Part shown: piece by piece, positions 1-7,725 of the stretch
Layout of the letters: each line of letters starts with the position of its first letter
Numbering within the stretch: the stretch's first letter is position 1
Origin: Spirochaetota bacterium
GTDB lineage: Bacteria; Spirochaetota; UBA12135; COTS27; JAFLEE01
Assembly (NCBI GenBank): GCA_017302015.1
Contig: JAFLEE010000101.1
Location: 1-16,867, forward strand
DNA length: 16,867 bases
Direction: 5' to 3'
Program-made: the position numbers and the translations under genes
The notes under the pieces: model-generated
What the model saw: only the letters and a program-made list of their open reading frames with translations
Database searches by the model: none
What the model was told of the DNA's origin: nothing

Positions 1-248
1 GCCAGTTCAACGAAGTGCGAGCCAAAGACTACGACCTGCTCTCTGCTGAGCTGACGAAGTTTATCGCCGCGAATAGACGCAAGGCGACAGACTCGTTTGC
101 TGCCGACCGCGAGAAGTTTGGTCGCCAATTGGAACCCGGCGGGGCCCAGCGTCGAGCGCAGGAGTTCGAGGATGTCTTCTTCGTCGTCGAGGGCCGCGAT
201 ACGGGGCTTGGATTGGGATGGGGTGGGGAGAATATGGGATTGCATCAT
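1..248 (-). CDS. Partial response-regulator-like protein (N-terminus; runs off left edge, possibly broken)
   Basis: The reading frame opens with two consecutive ATGs (248-246 and 245-243) and stays open to the window edge, giving about 82 residues. Residues 17-42 look like the first strand and helix of a CheY-type receiver domain: a basic residue, a hydrophobic strand, the acidic DDEE cluster that would bind Mg2+, then an amphipathic helix ending in GPAGF. After residue 42 the usual receiver pattern is lost; no second strand with the phospho-acceptor Asp can be recognised by the edge. GC is 68 of 100 bases at 131-230 but 67 of 120 at 1-120, matching the protein break. A weak purine-rich site (GAAGA) precedes the start, and a promoter-like TTGAAA-N17-TATGCT lies upstream. 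If intact, it would be a two-component regulator; it may be a truncated remnant. The receiver start is fairly clear, its completeness is not. Confidence 0.55.
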   Translation of the reverse strand, partial: MMQSHILPTPSQSKPRIAALDDEEDILELLRSTLGPAGFQLATKLLAVGSKRVCRLASIRGDKLRQLSREQVVVFGSHFVEL

Positions 249-289
249 GGGTATCTTCGCCTCGCACGATTGCGGGGCGGTTCAGCGCC

Positions 290-316
290 GGTTAAGGGCG
301 GGTTAAGGGCGCCCTT
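290..316. repeat. Tandem GGTTAAGGGC repeat merging into a 12-bp palindrome
   Basis: GGTTAAGGGC occurs at 290-299 and again at 301-310, an 11-bp step of about one helical turn. The second copy continues into the perfect palindrome AAGGGCGCCCTT (305-316). It lies just downstream of the putative receiver-gene promoter, so it could be an operator or a leader hairpin. The function is inferred from position only. Confidence 0.4.
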
Positions 317-331
317 CTTCCGGCGTCCCCT

Positions 332-360
332 AGCATACCCCTCGTGGGGGCGATTTTCAA
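332..360 (-). promoter_or_regulatory. Putative sigma70 promoter for the receiver-like gene
   Basis: Read on the minus strand, TTGAAA (360-355) and TATGCT (337-332) are separated by 17 bp, five and four matches to the -35 and -10 consensus. Transcription would start near 326, leaving a leader of about 75 bases that contains the tandem GGTTAAGGGC repeats and the AAGGGCGCCCTT palindrome. Confidence 0.4.
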
Positions 361-575
361 ATCCCCGCCCCCGGCCCCCGAACAAACCCGTTCCCCGCGG
401 GGCCGGACGCGGGACACTCTCCGAAGCGCGTGGCGATGGTCCCTGGGGTCCGATGCTCGGGCCTCGGCGACCCGAGTCGTTTGCGGGGTGGCGGCGTGTC
501 GAGTATGATTTCCCGACCGCGGATGGCACGTAGTTCCCGATGCCCGTCCAGATCCATCCGCCCGGGAGAGAGCCC

Positions 576-1826
576 ATGATGCGCCAACGTCCACCTCGAC
601 TCCTATTTTCCGGGGCCGTCCTGATTGCATTTTTCGCTCGGGTGTGCATCGGTGAGGTTTCCCCGGTTTTCGAAACGGAAACCATCGAGGGCGTCCCCCT
701 GAAGCGTTCGGTCCCCAGCGGGGAAAACGCGAGCCTGGGGACTGAATCCGCTCGTTTCCGTGAACTATCCATTGGTTTCGCGCATATGATCGCCGAGGGA
801 CGCCACCAAGGGGCCCAATTGGCGATCTTCAAGGGCGACCAATTGGCCTTGGCGCTTTGCGCGGGCACCGACGTGGCCACCGGTAAGCCTATCGATTTCG
901 ACGACCTCTTCGGCATCCGATCGACCACGAAGGCCGTCACCGGCCTCGTCATGGCCCGGCTCTTCGAAAAGGGCCTCTTCAAATATGAGGATGCCGTGGC
1001 CAAGCATTGGCCGGCTTTCGGCCAGAACGGCAAGGGAAATATCTCCATCGCCATGGTGCTCGCCCACCAAGCCGGTATCCCGAGGGTCGCCGTGCCCCTG
1101 GCTCGCATGGGGGACCTGGTTTTCACCGCGCGTGCCCTCGAAGCGGCAAAACCCGAGTGGACACCTGGCGATCAGAACGGCTACCACCCGCTCAGCGGCG
1201 GCATGATCTGCGATGAATTGGCCAGGCGATGGACCGGGAAATCCATCGCCGTCCTCCTCCTCGAAGGACTGGCCCGCGAGGCCGGGGCTTCCAATCTCTG
1301 GATCGGATTGCCCCGTTCCCAAGCCGGTCGATTCCGCCCCATCGCCGTGCTCGACGGGAAAGTGACCGCCGAACGGGCGGCCTTCAGCGATTTCGTTAAT
1401 TCGGTCGATGGGATGGCCATGCCATTGAGTGCGGTGTGCGGCGTCGCCAACGCCATCGACCTGGCGCGTTTTTTCAATCTCGTGTCGCTTTCAGGCGACG
1501 GGCCGGGCGGGAGGCAGCTCTCCCAAGAGACCCTCGCCCTCATCGGCGCCCCTCGCAATCCCGAAGGAATGATCGATCTGAACCTGCGCTGGCCCGTACG
1601 CTGGGGGCTGGGCGTCATCACGGGAGCCACGCCGAGCATCTTCGGCGCCACCCCGCGCCCCTGGGCCTTCGGCCACGCAGGAGGGGGGGCCAACGTGGCC
1701 TGGGGCGATCCGAGGCTAAAAATCTCGGTGGCCTTCCTCTGCAACGGGATGCGCACGGGAGGCGCGGATTGGGAACGTTATCGGATCCTAGGCGATCTCG
1801 TCTATCGCGCCATGGAATCTCGCTGA
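576..1826 (+). CDS. Exported serine hydrolase, class C beta-lactamase/esterase family
   Basis: This 416-aa protein belongs to the penicillin-binding-fold serine hydrolases (beta-lactamase class C, EstB-type esterases, D-aminopeptidases). The SxxK motif is Ser116-Thr-Thr-Lys119, giving the nucleophile and general base. Tyr203 in GYHP is the likely second-motif tyrosine. His367-Ala-Gly in FGHAGGG replaces the KTG box, as in many esterase-like members. Residues 1-26 form a signal peptide (MMRQRPPRLL followed by a hydrophobic stretch), so it acts outside the cytoplasm. I chose ATG 576 because GGGAGAG lies 5 bases upstream and the signal peptide starts there; an in-frame ATG at 540 would add 12 residues before it and has no better site. 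ATG 579 is equally possible. It appears monocistronic and is convergent with the next gene. The substrate (ester, beta-lactam or peptide) cannot be told from sequence. Confidence 0.9.
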   Translation: MMRQRPPRLLFSGAVLIAFFARVCIGEVSPVFETETIEGVPLKRSVPSGENASLGTESARFRELSIGFAHMIAEGRHQGAQLAIFKGDQLALALCAGTDVATGKPIDFDDLFGIRSTTKAVTGLVMARLFEKGLFKYEDAVAKHWPAFGQNGKGNISIAMVLAHQAGIPRVAVPLARMGDLVFTARALEAAKPEWTPGDQNGYHPLSGGMICDELARRWTGKSIAVLLLEGLAREAGASNLWIGLPRSQAGRFRPIAVLDGKVTAERAAFSDFVNSVDGMAMPLSAVCGVANAIDLARFFNLVSLSGDGPGGRQLSQETLALIGAPRNPEGMIDLNLRWPVRWGLGVITGATPSIFGATPRPWAFGHAGGGANVAWGDPRLKISVAFLCNGMRTGGADWERYRILGDLVYRAMESR

Positions 1827-1951
1827 GAACCGGCGCCGGGCGGGTGGGGCGGAAAGCCTCGATCTTCTCTATCAAGGATAGGAACTAGCGTGTTCCCCGC
1901 ACGAACCAAAAAACGGCGTTGTGGCTGGTTCCGCAGGCCGCCGCCATCCCT
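1827..1951. other. Short convergent intergenic region with weak hairpins
   Basis: This stretch lies between two convergent genes. It holds GGAAC (1881-1885) pairing with GTTCC (1892-1896) around a 6-base loop, and GAACCA (1903-1908) with TGGTTC (1926-1931) around a run of six A. The A-run would be a U-run on the minus strand, but neither hairpin is strong enough to call a terminator with certainty. Confidence 0.3.
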
Positions 1952-4900
1952 TCAGGTCGGCAGTTTGAGGAAGCGTCGCACCCGCGCCTGAACCTCGCGG
2001 AACCGCTCCCCATACCGGACGAGTTCGGGCGCGTCGGTGACGCCGCCGTTTCGCCGCCGATGCACGAGCGGAAGCGGGGTCAAGCGCACCTGCTCATGGA
2101 AATAGGCGTTCACCACGCCCGGGCGGCTCAGGTTGCGGCGCTTGCCCGAGAGGAGTTCGAGCATGATCTCGGAGAAATAACTCGCGAACTCGATTTCCAT
2201 GACGTAATAATCGAACGCCATCTTGTCCACGGGCACGTTGTAGTTCATCCCGGAACATTGGGCCGCTTCTTCCCGGTCCATTTTTTCGAGCGAATCGAGG
2301 TAAAGACGGCGCTCGGCCGCCCGCGAAAATTGCAGGCAAGTCCGCCACGAGCGGGTCGGGTCGCCGTAGTCGCCCTGCCGGTACCATTCCGGCAGCCGGT
2401 GGTAGACCATCATGCCCAGCGCCATGAGGATCGAGGAGAACACCTGGCGGCTCCTCCAAGCCTCGGGTTCTAGGATGTAATGGAAAAGATTGGTATCGTC
2501 GGCATCGGCGGAAATCACCAGGGTCTGGTGGCGCGGGTCGAAATAGGCGGCGCTGTAGATGGCATCGGGATCCTCGCCCCACTCGCGGGCGTGGAAGGCG
2601 GTGCGGCAGAGGTTCCCCAGGCTCCGCCCGCGCAGGCGGGAGAAATAACGCGGAATCGCCGGCAGCTCTTTCATGGGCCGCACGCCGGGTGGGGTGATCA
2701 GCACGGTGAGCGGGCTCTGGTCATAACGGCGTTCGGCCTCTGGAAACTGGGGACGGGCGCCCCGCGAGAGCGTGAACAGGTCCGGGAAGCAAATTTCGAC
2801 GAGTTCGAGGACGCATTTGAGGTTCTCCGGGGTGTGGATGGGATAACGTTCCCGCCGTTCCAGCAGGGTGCGCTTCCCCGCGCCGGCCGGATCCAGGTCG
2901 GGAAGGTCTTCCTTGCCCGACAGGTAGGCGCACGGGTTTCGCGGCCAGACATGCTTCATCGCCTGGGGGTCTTTGACTTCCTTCTCCTCGAATCGATGGG
3001 CGAATCGGACCCGGTTGACGCGCTGGGCCCCGATCTCGAAGCGGAGCGCCTGGATGCGGGGCAGCGCGTCGATGCGGAAGCGCCTCATGGAAAGGAGTTC
3101 ATAGCGCTGGGCCGACCAGCAGACCTGGGGCTCCAGGTAGCGACGCACTTCGCGCATGAGCTGGTGGAACGTCGTGAGCCGCGTTGAGCCGCCGTTGGAG
3201 ACCTCGTCGGCCGCCAGGAGGTCGGCGTAGACCTTGTCGCGGCGTTCTTTTTCCAAGCGGCGCCGCTCGTCGAGGAAGCGCTGCTGCTCCGCCAAGCCGG
3301 AAAGTTTCCCCTCGGCGGCGAGGCGCGCCGCCAGGCGCTCGGTCTCCTGCCGCGTCTGGACGCTCACCCGATGCCACTGGTCGCGTAGTTCCTCGAACAG
3401 ATCGCCGCGGTTGAAATTTTCGAGGGCCAGGCGGAGTTCCTCGAAGCGGCCACCGGGGACGCTCCGGAAGAAATGGTCTTCGGAGAAATTCTTATGGGGC
3501 TTATAGGACCAGTCGGGCATGAGCTGCCCCACCTGTTCCAACGCCCGGGAAATGAAGGTTTCGGGGCCCCGGCGATAGCATTTGAGGATCAATTCGGCGA
3601 GTCGCAGGTACCGGCGCCCGACGAACAGGCCAAGGGCGCGCGCGTCGCCCGCATCGGGCAGGGTCGAAAGGAGCCCCGTCACGCACTCCCCCGCGCGCTG
3701 CGGGAGCGACCGGAGGCTCGCGCGAATGCGCGACGCCTCGGCGGAGTCGAGTTCCGCCTCGCCGAGGACCTTTCCCACCACCCAATCATCAAAGAGGGCA
3801 TGCAGGGCTTCCTCAGGGTTCCGCGATTTCTGGGACTCCAGCGCGGGGATGATTTCCCCCTTCAACCAGTCATGGCTCGGCACCAGCAGGTGCGTCAACA
3901 GCTGGTTGAAATTGATTTCCCGCTTGAACTCGATCTTGCCCTGGCAGATCCCGAGCACTTGCCCCTCTAGCGCATCCAACGCCCGGAACCCGGCGGGAAA
4001 CCGGGCGCAGTCGGCGAGGAATGCGGCGAGTTCGGGGAGGGGGTCGGTTACATCGAGCCGCTGGTAGAGTTCCCCGCGGACCTTCTCGGAACGCAGCGCC
4101 GCGCAGAGCGCCGCCGAATCGCAGCGAAGCGCCTTGATGACCGCGAAGGCACGGGTGAGCATGGGGCCGAGTTCGTCGTTCGGGACGCTCGCTTCGGTGA
4201 ACAGGCGAAGCAGGCGGGCGGGCGACAGGAAAGCCTCAAGCGCGCTGATCTCCGAACGTTCTTCAGCGTCGCGCGCCTCTCCCCGCCCATCCAGGGCATC
4301 CCCGAGGGATTCCGCCACGCGGCTGTACGACTCGGCGAGGCGCCGGCGCTTGTAAAAGGCCCAACGCCGCCGCCAGGCCCATTCGTATAGAAGCCGTTCG
4401 AGCCAACGGAATGTTTCCACAACCGGAAGCCATTCCTGCCTGAATACCGTGGAGAAAGGGCATTTCGCCAGGAGTTCCTGGTAGAGGGGAACGGAGGCCT
4501 CGGGCAAAGGAAAGGGCGTGGCCAGGTCCCAGGCCTTCAGGGCCGAAAGGAGCGCTTCGTTTCGGCTCGTCTCGGGGATGCGGCCCTGCAGCGCTTCCTC
4601 GCGGAGCATCCCGGTTTCGAGGCGCGAAAGGCAATCGAGCCAGGGGCGCAGCGCGGTGAGGAGGTCGGCCATGGCCCGGGGTGGCTCTCCGCCCGCGTTG
4701 GGCGGGTCGGTCGAAATGGCCCGCCTCCGATGCTGCTGGAGGAATGTCCTCACCCGATCGGAATCTTTCGATCGGGCGAATGGCTCCGTGCCGATGATGG
4801 ACTTGCGAGAAGCCAGGAGGCGGTCGAGCTCGCGGCCCGGTTGCAATTGGGCGGGGAACGCGTGGCCCGGTTCCTTCAAATACCAGGACAGGTAGCAAAC

Positions 4901-5344
4901 CGGGATCGCATGGCCCGCGTGGGTGATGTAAGGGTGGCGCTGGGCGTCGTAATCCGCGAGGTAGACTTTCCGGGCATGGTCGAGCCGTTCCCCGGGCGAG
5001 GCCGAGGCATAGCCCTCGGCCGGAATTCCTAGATCCAGCACCATGTTCCGCTCGAGAGGAAGCCATTCGCGCAGGTTGAGAAATCGCTCGTCTTCCCGGT
5101 CATAGAGTTCCCCGAAGGCGATGTGAAGGTCCCTCAGCAGCGAGAGATATCTCCGCGATAACTTCGCCCCGAGTTTAAAGGCGCTTGGCAGGTCGTTGCC
5201 CGATGGGGGCGTCCGTGGGAACGGAATGGAATCGCTGTCGAAGGAGAATCGGTCCGTTTGGCCGCAAAGGAAAGCTTCCAAAGAGGCGCTACGATCGACC
5301 TTCCACGCCGCTCGGGCACCGGAGCCCCGGGTCGATCCGGTCAC
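1952..5344 (-). CDS. Very large protein of unknown function (1130 aa)
   Basis: I do not recognise this protein. The 3.39-kb frame starts at GTG 5344, with GGGGGA on the minus strand about six bases upstream and a TATAAT box at 5418-5413. The sequence is charged, rich in Arg, Leu and Glu and helical in appearance, with no signal peptide or convincing membrane segment, so it is probably cytoplasmic. A Lys/Arg/Glu-rich stretch around residues 650-720 (containing QQRFLDERRRLEKERR) looks like a coiled coil. The C-terminal third is rich in aromatic residues, including RLPEWYRQGDYG and MNYNVPVDKMAFDYYVMEIE, and looks like an ordered domain. No Walker A/B, nuclease, protease or helicase motif was found. 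It is transcribed alone: a 183-bp gap and terminator-like hairpin separate it from the upstream glycoside hydrolase gene, and it is convergent with the serine hydrolase gene. That this is a real gene is well supported by length and ordinary protein composition; its role is unknown. Confidence 0.85.
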   Translation of the reverse strand: MTGSTRGSGARAAWKVDRSASLEAFLCGQTDRFSFDSDSIPFPRTPPSGNDLPSAFKLGAKLSRRYLSLLRDLHIAFGELYDREDERFLNLREWLPLERNMVLDLGIPAEGYASASPGERLDHARKVYLADYDAQRHPYITHAGHAIPVCYLSWYLKEPGHAFPAQLQPGRELDRLLASRKSIIGTEPFARSKDSDRVRTFLQQHRRRAISTDPPNAGGEPPRAMADLLTALRPWLDCLSRLETGMLREEALQGRIPETSRNEALLSALKAWDLATPFPLPEASVPLYQELLAKCPFSTVFRQEWLPVVETFRWLERLLYEWAWRRRWAFYKRRRLAESYSRVAESLGDALDGRGEARDAEERSEISALEAFLSPARLLRLFTEASVPNDELGPMLTRAFAVIKALRCDSAALCAALRSEKVRGELYQRLDVTDPLPELAAFLADCARFPAGFRALDALEGQVLGICQGKIEFKREINFNQLLTHLLVPSHDWLKGEIIPALESQKSRNPEEALHALFDDWVVGKVLGEAELDSAEASRIRASLRSLPQRAGECVTGLLSTLPDAGDARALGLFVGRRYLRLAELILKCYRRGPETFISRALEQVGQLMPDWSYKPHKNFSEDHFFRSVPGGRFEELRLALENFNRGDLFEELRDQWHRVSVQTRQETERLAARLAAEGKLSGLAEQQRFLDERRRLEKERRDKVYADLLAADEVSNGGSTRLTTFHQLMREVRRYLEPQVCWSAQRYELLSMRRFRIDALPRIQALRFEIGAQRVNRVRFAHRFEEKEVKDPQAMKHVWPRNPCAYLSGKEDLPDLDPAGAGKRTLLERRERYPIHTPENLKCVLELVEICFPDLFTLSRGARPQFPEAERRYDQSPLTVLITPPGVRPMKELPAIPRYFSRLRGRSLGNLCRTAFHAREWGEDPDAIYSAAYFDPRHQTLVISADADDTNLFHYILEPEAWRSRQVFSSILMALGMMVYHRLPEWYRQGDYGDPTRSWRTCLQFSRAAERRLYLDSLEKMDREEAAQCSGMNYNVPVDKMAFDYYVMEIEFASYFSEIMLELLSGKRRNLSRPGVVNAYFHEQVRLTPLPLVHRRRNGGVTDAPELVRYGERFREVQARVRRFLKLPT

Positions 5345-5412
5345 GGAAATCCCCCATGTGGGCCGGGAAGAACCGGCACGGGTCCGATGCTGCGACGAGT
5401 TCGCATGCCGCC

Positions 5413-5418
5413 ATTATA
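5413..5418 (-). promoter_or_regulatory. TATAAT -10 box upstream of the 1130-aa gene
   Basis: The minus strand carries a perfect TATAAT 68 bases before the GTG start. No good -35 hexamer lies 16-18 bp upstream, so this is only a candidate promoter. Confidence 0.35.
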
Positions 5419-5475
5419 TCTCAGAGCGTCATCCGCCCGCCTGAATCCCGAGCCCTTGTTCCTTTAAAAGAAAAT

Positions 5476-5504
5476 CCGTGGCCCGCCGCTCCCCGCCCGC
5501 ACGG
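5476..5504 (-). terminator. Putative terminator after the glycoside hydrolase gene
   Basis: On the minus strand CCGTG (5504-5500) can pair with CACGG (5480-5476) around a GC-rich loop of 19 bases, followed by ATTTTCTTTT (5475-5466). It lies 24 bases past the glycoside hydrolase stop. The stem is short, so the call rests mainly on the T-rich tail and position. Confidence 0.4.
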
Positions 5505-5527
5505 AGGCCCCCACCGGGGCGCGAGCC

Positions 5528-7606
5528 CTACTTTTTAGACCGCACCGCGTACATCGTCTGCCCAAGGGCGCGGCTCGCCGCGACGATCTCCGCGTACGGC
5601 GTGTCGCAATTGTCGACGAAACCGATCTGGTAATTTTCGCCGTCCAGGGCCCGGCCGAGGGTCGGCGAATCCATGAATTGGAACCAATGGGTGCCGACGA
5701 GGTTGGGATGCTTGAGGGCGTCGGTGACGTAGCGGGTATAGGTGGCGGCACGCTCCGCCTGGTCCTTCACGGCGACGAGGCCGGTGTGGAACTGGCCGCG
5801 GTCGAGGGCCCCGAAATGGAACTCGCCGATGATCAGCGGTTTGTCGCCGGCGGCCGCGAGGGCCTTGCCCTTCTCGAGGGGGGACTTGGCGTAGATGTTG
5901 AAACTCACCACGTCGCAGAAATCGCGGCTGGCGGCGATGGCCAGGTCGTTATCCCAGGCGAAACGGCAGCCCAGGTAGAGTTGCTTGGGCGCGGCGGCCT
6001 TGAGGCAATCGCGGATCGTCTGGAAATAGACGCGCGCCAGGCGGGTGTAGAAGGCGCGCAGATCGGCGCGGGCCTTCACGGCATCGGGCTTCTGCTCCTT
6101 GGCGAGGAACTCGTCCCAAGAGGCCGCGGTCGTGCCCCATTGCGCGTTTAACTTCTGGATATCGCCATATTTCTTCTTCAGGTCTTCGACGAAGGCGATC
6201 TTGGCGGGCTGGGTCGCGGGGGAAAGCAGGGCCCCCAGGGCGAGGGAGGTCTCGTCGCCCCAGGCGAGCTCGTTATCCACGAAGAACCCGAGGCACCAGG
6301 GATCGCCCAAGGAGGGGTGGTTGGCGAGGCGCTTCACGAGGTTGGCCCGGAAATCGGGGTGGAAGACATCCTTGAACTTGCCCCAGTACCCGCTGCTGCC
6401 GGCGATCTCGGGGCCCCAGGTGCCCAGGGTGGCCGTATAGGGAACCTGGCGGCGCAGATAGATCTCGGGGCGGCTCCAATTGGCGATAGTGTTGAGGCCC
6501 CAGCTGGGCAGGCGCTCCAGGGCGCGGGCGATGAAGGCCTCCTGCCAATCGCCGGGGTACTTGCGCATGAGGTTCACCTTGAGGAAGCTCAGGGTCTTCA
6601 CCTCGCGGTTATAATAGTGGTATCCCGACATATGGCTCTTGTACTTGCCGAAGGCCGCGGCGAAGGGGCCGTCTTCCGCAGGGAGCGAGGCGAACCACGT
6701 TTGGCGATCGTCGAGGGGGGTCGAATCGCCCGTGGTCACGCAATCGATGCCGTGGGAGAAGAAGAGCCGCCCATCGGGGTCGACGAGCCACCATTTGCCC
6801 TCATACTTCTCTGCCCGGAAAAAACCCGTCGCCTGGAGCGCGGGCCCCTGGGCCCAACCGCCCCATTTGTTCCAGGAGCTCGGGCGGGGATGGGAGGCGA
6901 GGTCCGCGGTCTCCTGCCCGAAGCGCGCCTTGAGATCGGCCTCGTCCTTCACCTTGCCCGGCCAGGAGCGGTGGATGAATTGCCCGAAGGCGTCGATGAA
7001 CGGGAAGGGCTTCTCGGGGATATTCAGGGAGGCGGCGCTTCCGCTGGCCACGGGGTTGCCGTACTCCAGGAGGTGGGATTCCTTGGGCTGGTCGACGTAG
7101 ACGACGACCTCGAGGATCTGGTCGCAGTACATGCCGTCGGCGCCGAGGAAGGGCATGCCCCGCATGCCGAAGAAATCGCTGGCCTTGAGGCCCGAGGCGT
7201 TGTTCATCGGGAGCAGCGGGATGCGCAGCACCTCGCTGCGCTCCCCTTCGACCAGCACGCGGAAGATACGGGAGAGGCGCTTGCCCCCGCCGGCGCGGGG
7301 TTGGCTATCGACGCGGCAGAAGACGGTCACGGGCTTGTTCTGGAGGTTCTCCAGCGGGATCTGGATCTGCCCGTATGCGGAAAGGTCCCAGCCGCCCGCT
7401 TGGCGGATATAAATGGACGGCCAAGTGTAGGACGTGCCCGTCTTCACCCGAAGCGCCGGCCCGGCGCTCCCCTTCACGGCCTCGATCTCCACATCCTTGG
7501 AGGCCAGGGCGGCCACCGCCGCCGCATCCCCGAAATCGAAAAGGGTGACGTCGGCGCTGAGGGCGGCGCTCATCAAGGCCGCGGCGAGGAGGATCTTGGG
7601 GGACAT
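5528..7606 (-). CDS. Secreted GH50/beta-agarase-like glycoside hydrolase
   Basis: This 692-aa protein has a signal peptide at residues 1-18 (MSPKILLAAALMSAALSA). Residues about 20-170 look like a beta-sandwich, non-catalytic domain. The catalytic region starts near residue 270 with GKWWLVDPDGRLFFSHGID, typical of beta-agarase-type (GH50-like) clan GH-A enzymes. Asn445-Glu446 in FFVDNELAWG is the expected acid/base pair, and Glu595 in IIGEFHFG the expected nucleophile. It should cleave a beta-linked galactan or related polysaccharide outside the cytoplasm; agarose itself is not proven. I chose ATG 7606 because it begins the signal peptide and has GGAG four bases upstream; an upstream in-frame start at 7732 would overlap the divergent regulator gene and put 42 non-signal residues in front. 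It is divergent from the AraC-type gene, its likely regulator. GH42 or an unclassified GH-A family is the main alternative. Confidence 0.85.
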   Translation of the reverse strand: MSPKILLAAALMSAALSADVTLFDFGDAAAVAALASKDVEIEAVKGSAGPALRVKTGTSYTWPSIYIRQAGGWDLSAYGQIQIPLENLQNKPVTVFCRVDSQPRAGGGKRLSRIFRVLVEGERSEVLRIPLLPMNNASGLKASDFFGMRGMPFLGADGMYCDQILEVVVYVDQPKESHLLEYGNPVASGSAASLNIPEKPFPFIDAFGQFIHRSWPGKVKDEADLKARFGQETADLASHPRPSSWNKWGGWAQGPALQATGFFRAEKYEGKWWLVDPDGRLFFSHGIDCVTTGDSTPLDDRQTWFASLPAEDGPFAAAFGKYKSHMSGYHYYNREVKTLSFLKVNLMRKYPGDWQEAFIARALERLPSWGLNTIANWSRPEIYLRRQVPYTATLGTWGPEIAGSSGYWGKFKDVFHPDFRANLVKRLANHPSLGDPWCLGFFVDNELAWGDETSLALGALLSPATQPAKIAFVEDLKKKYGDIQKLNAQWGTTAASWDEFLAKEQKPDAVKARADLRAFYTRLARVYFQTIRDCLKAAAPKQLYLGCRFAWDNDLAIAASRDFCDVVSFNIYAKSPLEKGKALAAAGDKPLIIGEFHFGALDRGQFHTGLVAVKDQAERAATYTRYVTDALKHPNLVGTHWFQFMDSPTLGRALDGENYQIGFVDNCDTPYAEIVAASRALGQTMYAVRSKK

Positions 7607-7618
7607 GGGGCTCCGGGG

Positions 7619-7646
7619 CTCGACCGGGGGTGCGAAGGGGGTCGAG
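7619..7646. promoter_or_regulatory. CTCGACC/GGTCGAG inverted repeat, candidate operator
   Basis: CTCGACC (7619-7625) and GGTCGAG (7640-7646) are perfect inverted arms of 7 bp around a 14-bp spacer, just downstream of the putative glycoside hydrolase promoter. It is a candidate regulator site. AraC proteins more often bind direct repeats; ATGGA recurs at 7684-7688 and 7706-7710, 22 bp apart, in the same divergent region. Confidence 0.35.
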
Positions 7647-7655
7647 GCATCCCTC

Positions 7656-7684
7656 ATTGTAGACCCGGTTTCGCCCCGTCGCCA
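7656..7684 (-). promoter_or_regulatory. Putative promoter of the glycoside hydrolase gene
   Basis: On the minus strand TGGCGA (7684-7679) and TACAAT (7661-7656) are spaced by 17 bp. The -10 matches five of six consensus bases and the -35 only three, as often seen for promoters that need an activator such as an AraC protein. Confidence 0.35.
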
Positions 7685-7725
7685 TGGATGTCCTTGATTT
7701 CGGTGATGGACAGAATTGATCTTCG

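Larger units (their letters stand above)
249..575. other. Divergent gene-free region between the receiver-like gene and the serine hydrolase gene
   Basis: This 327-base stretch has no convincing gene; open frames crossing it are low-complexity Arg/Pro/Gly translations of GC-rich DNA. It holds the minus-strand promoter-like pair, the tandem repeat with palindrome, a CCCCGCGGGG palindrome (393-402) and a weak plus-strand promoter-like pair TTGCGG (481-486)-N17-TATGAT (504-509) that could serve the serine hydrolase gene. Confidence 0.5.

Noticed and set aside
15-533. Plus-strand open frame of 172 codons at the left end
   Set aside because: Only the first 40 or so residues look protein-like; the rest is antisense of the receiver-like gene and low-complexity Pro/Arg/Gly. 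Kept only as part of the junction finding.
524-540. Sigma54 promoter before the serine hydrolase gene
   Set aside because: TGGCACG matches the -24 element perfectly, but the -12 position reads TCCC instead of TTGC, lacking the essential GC.
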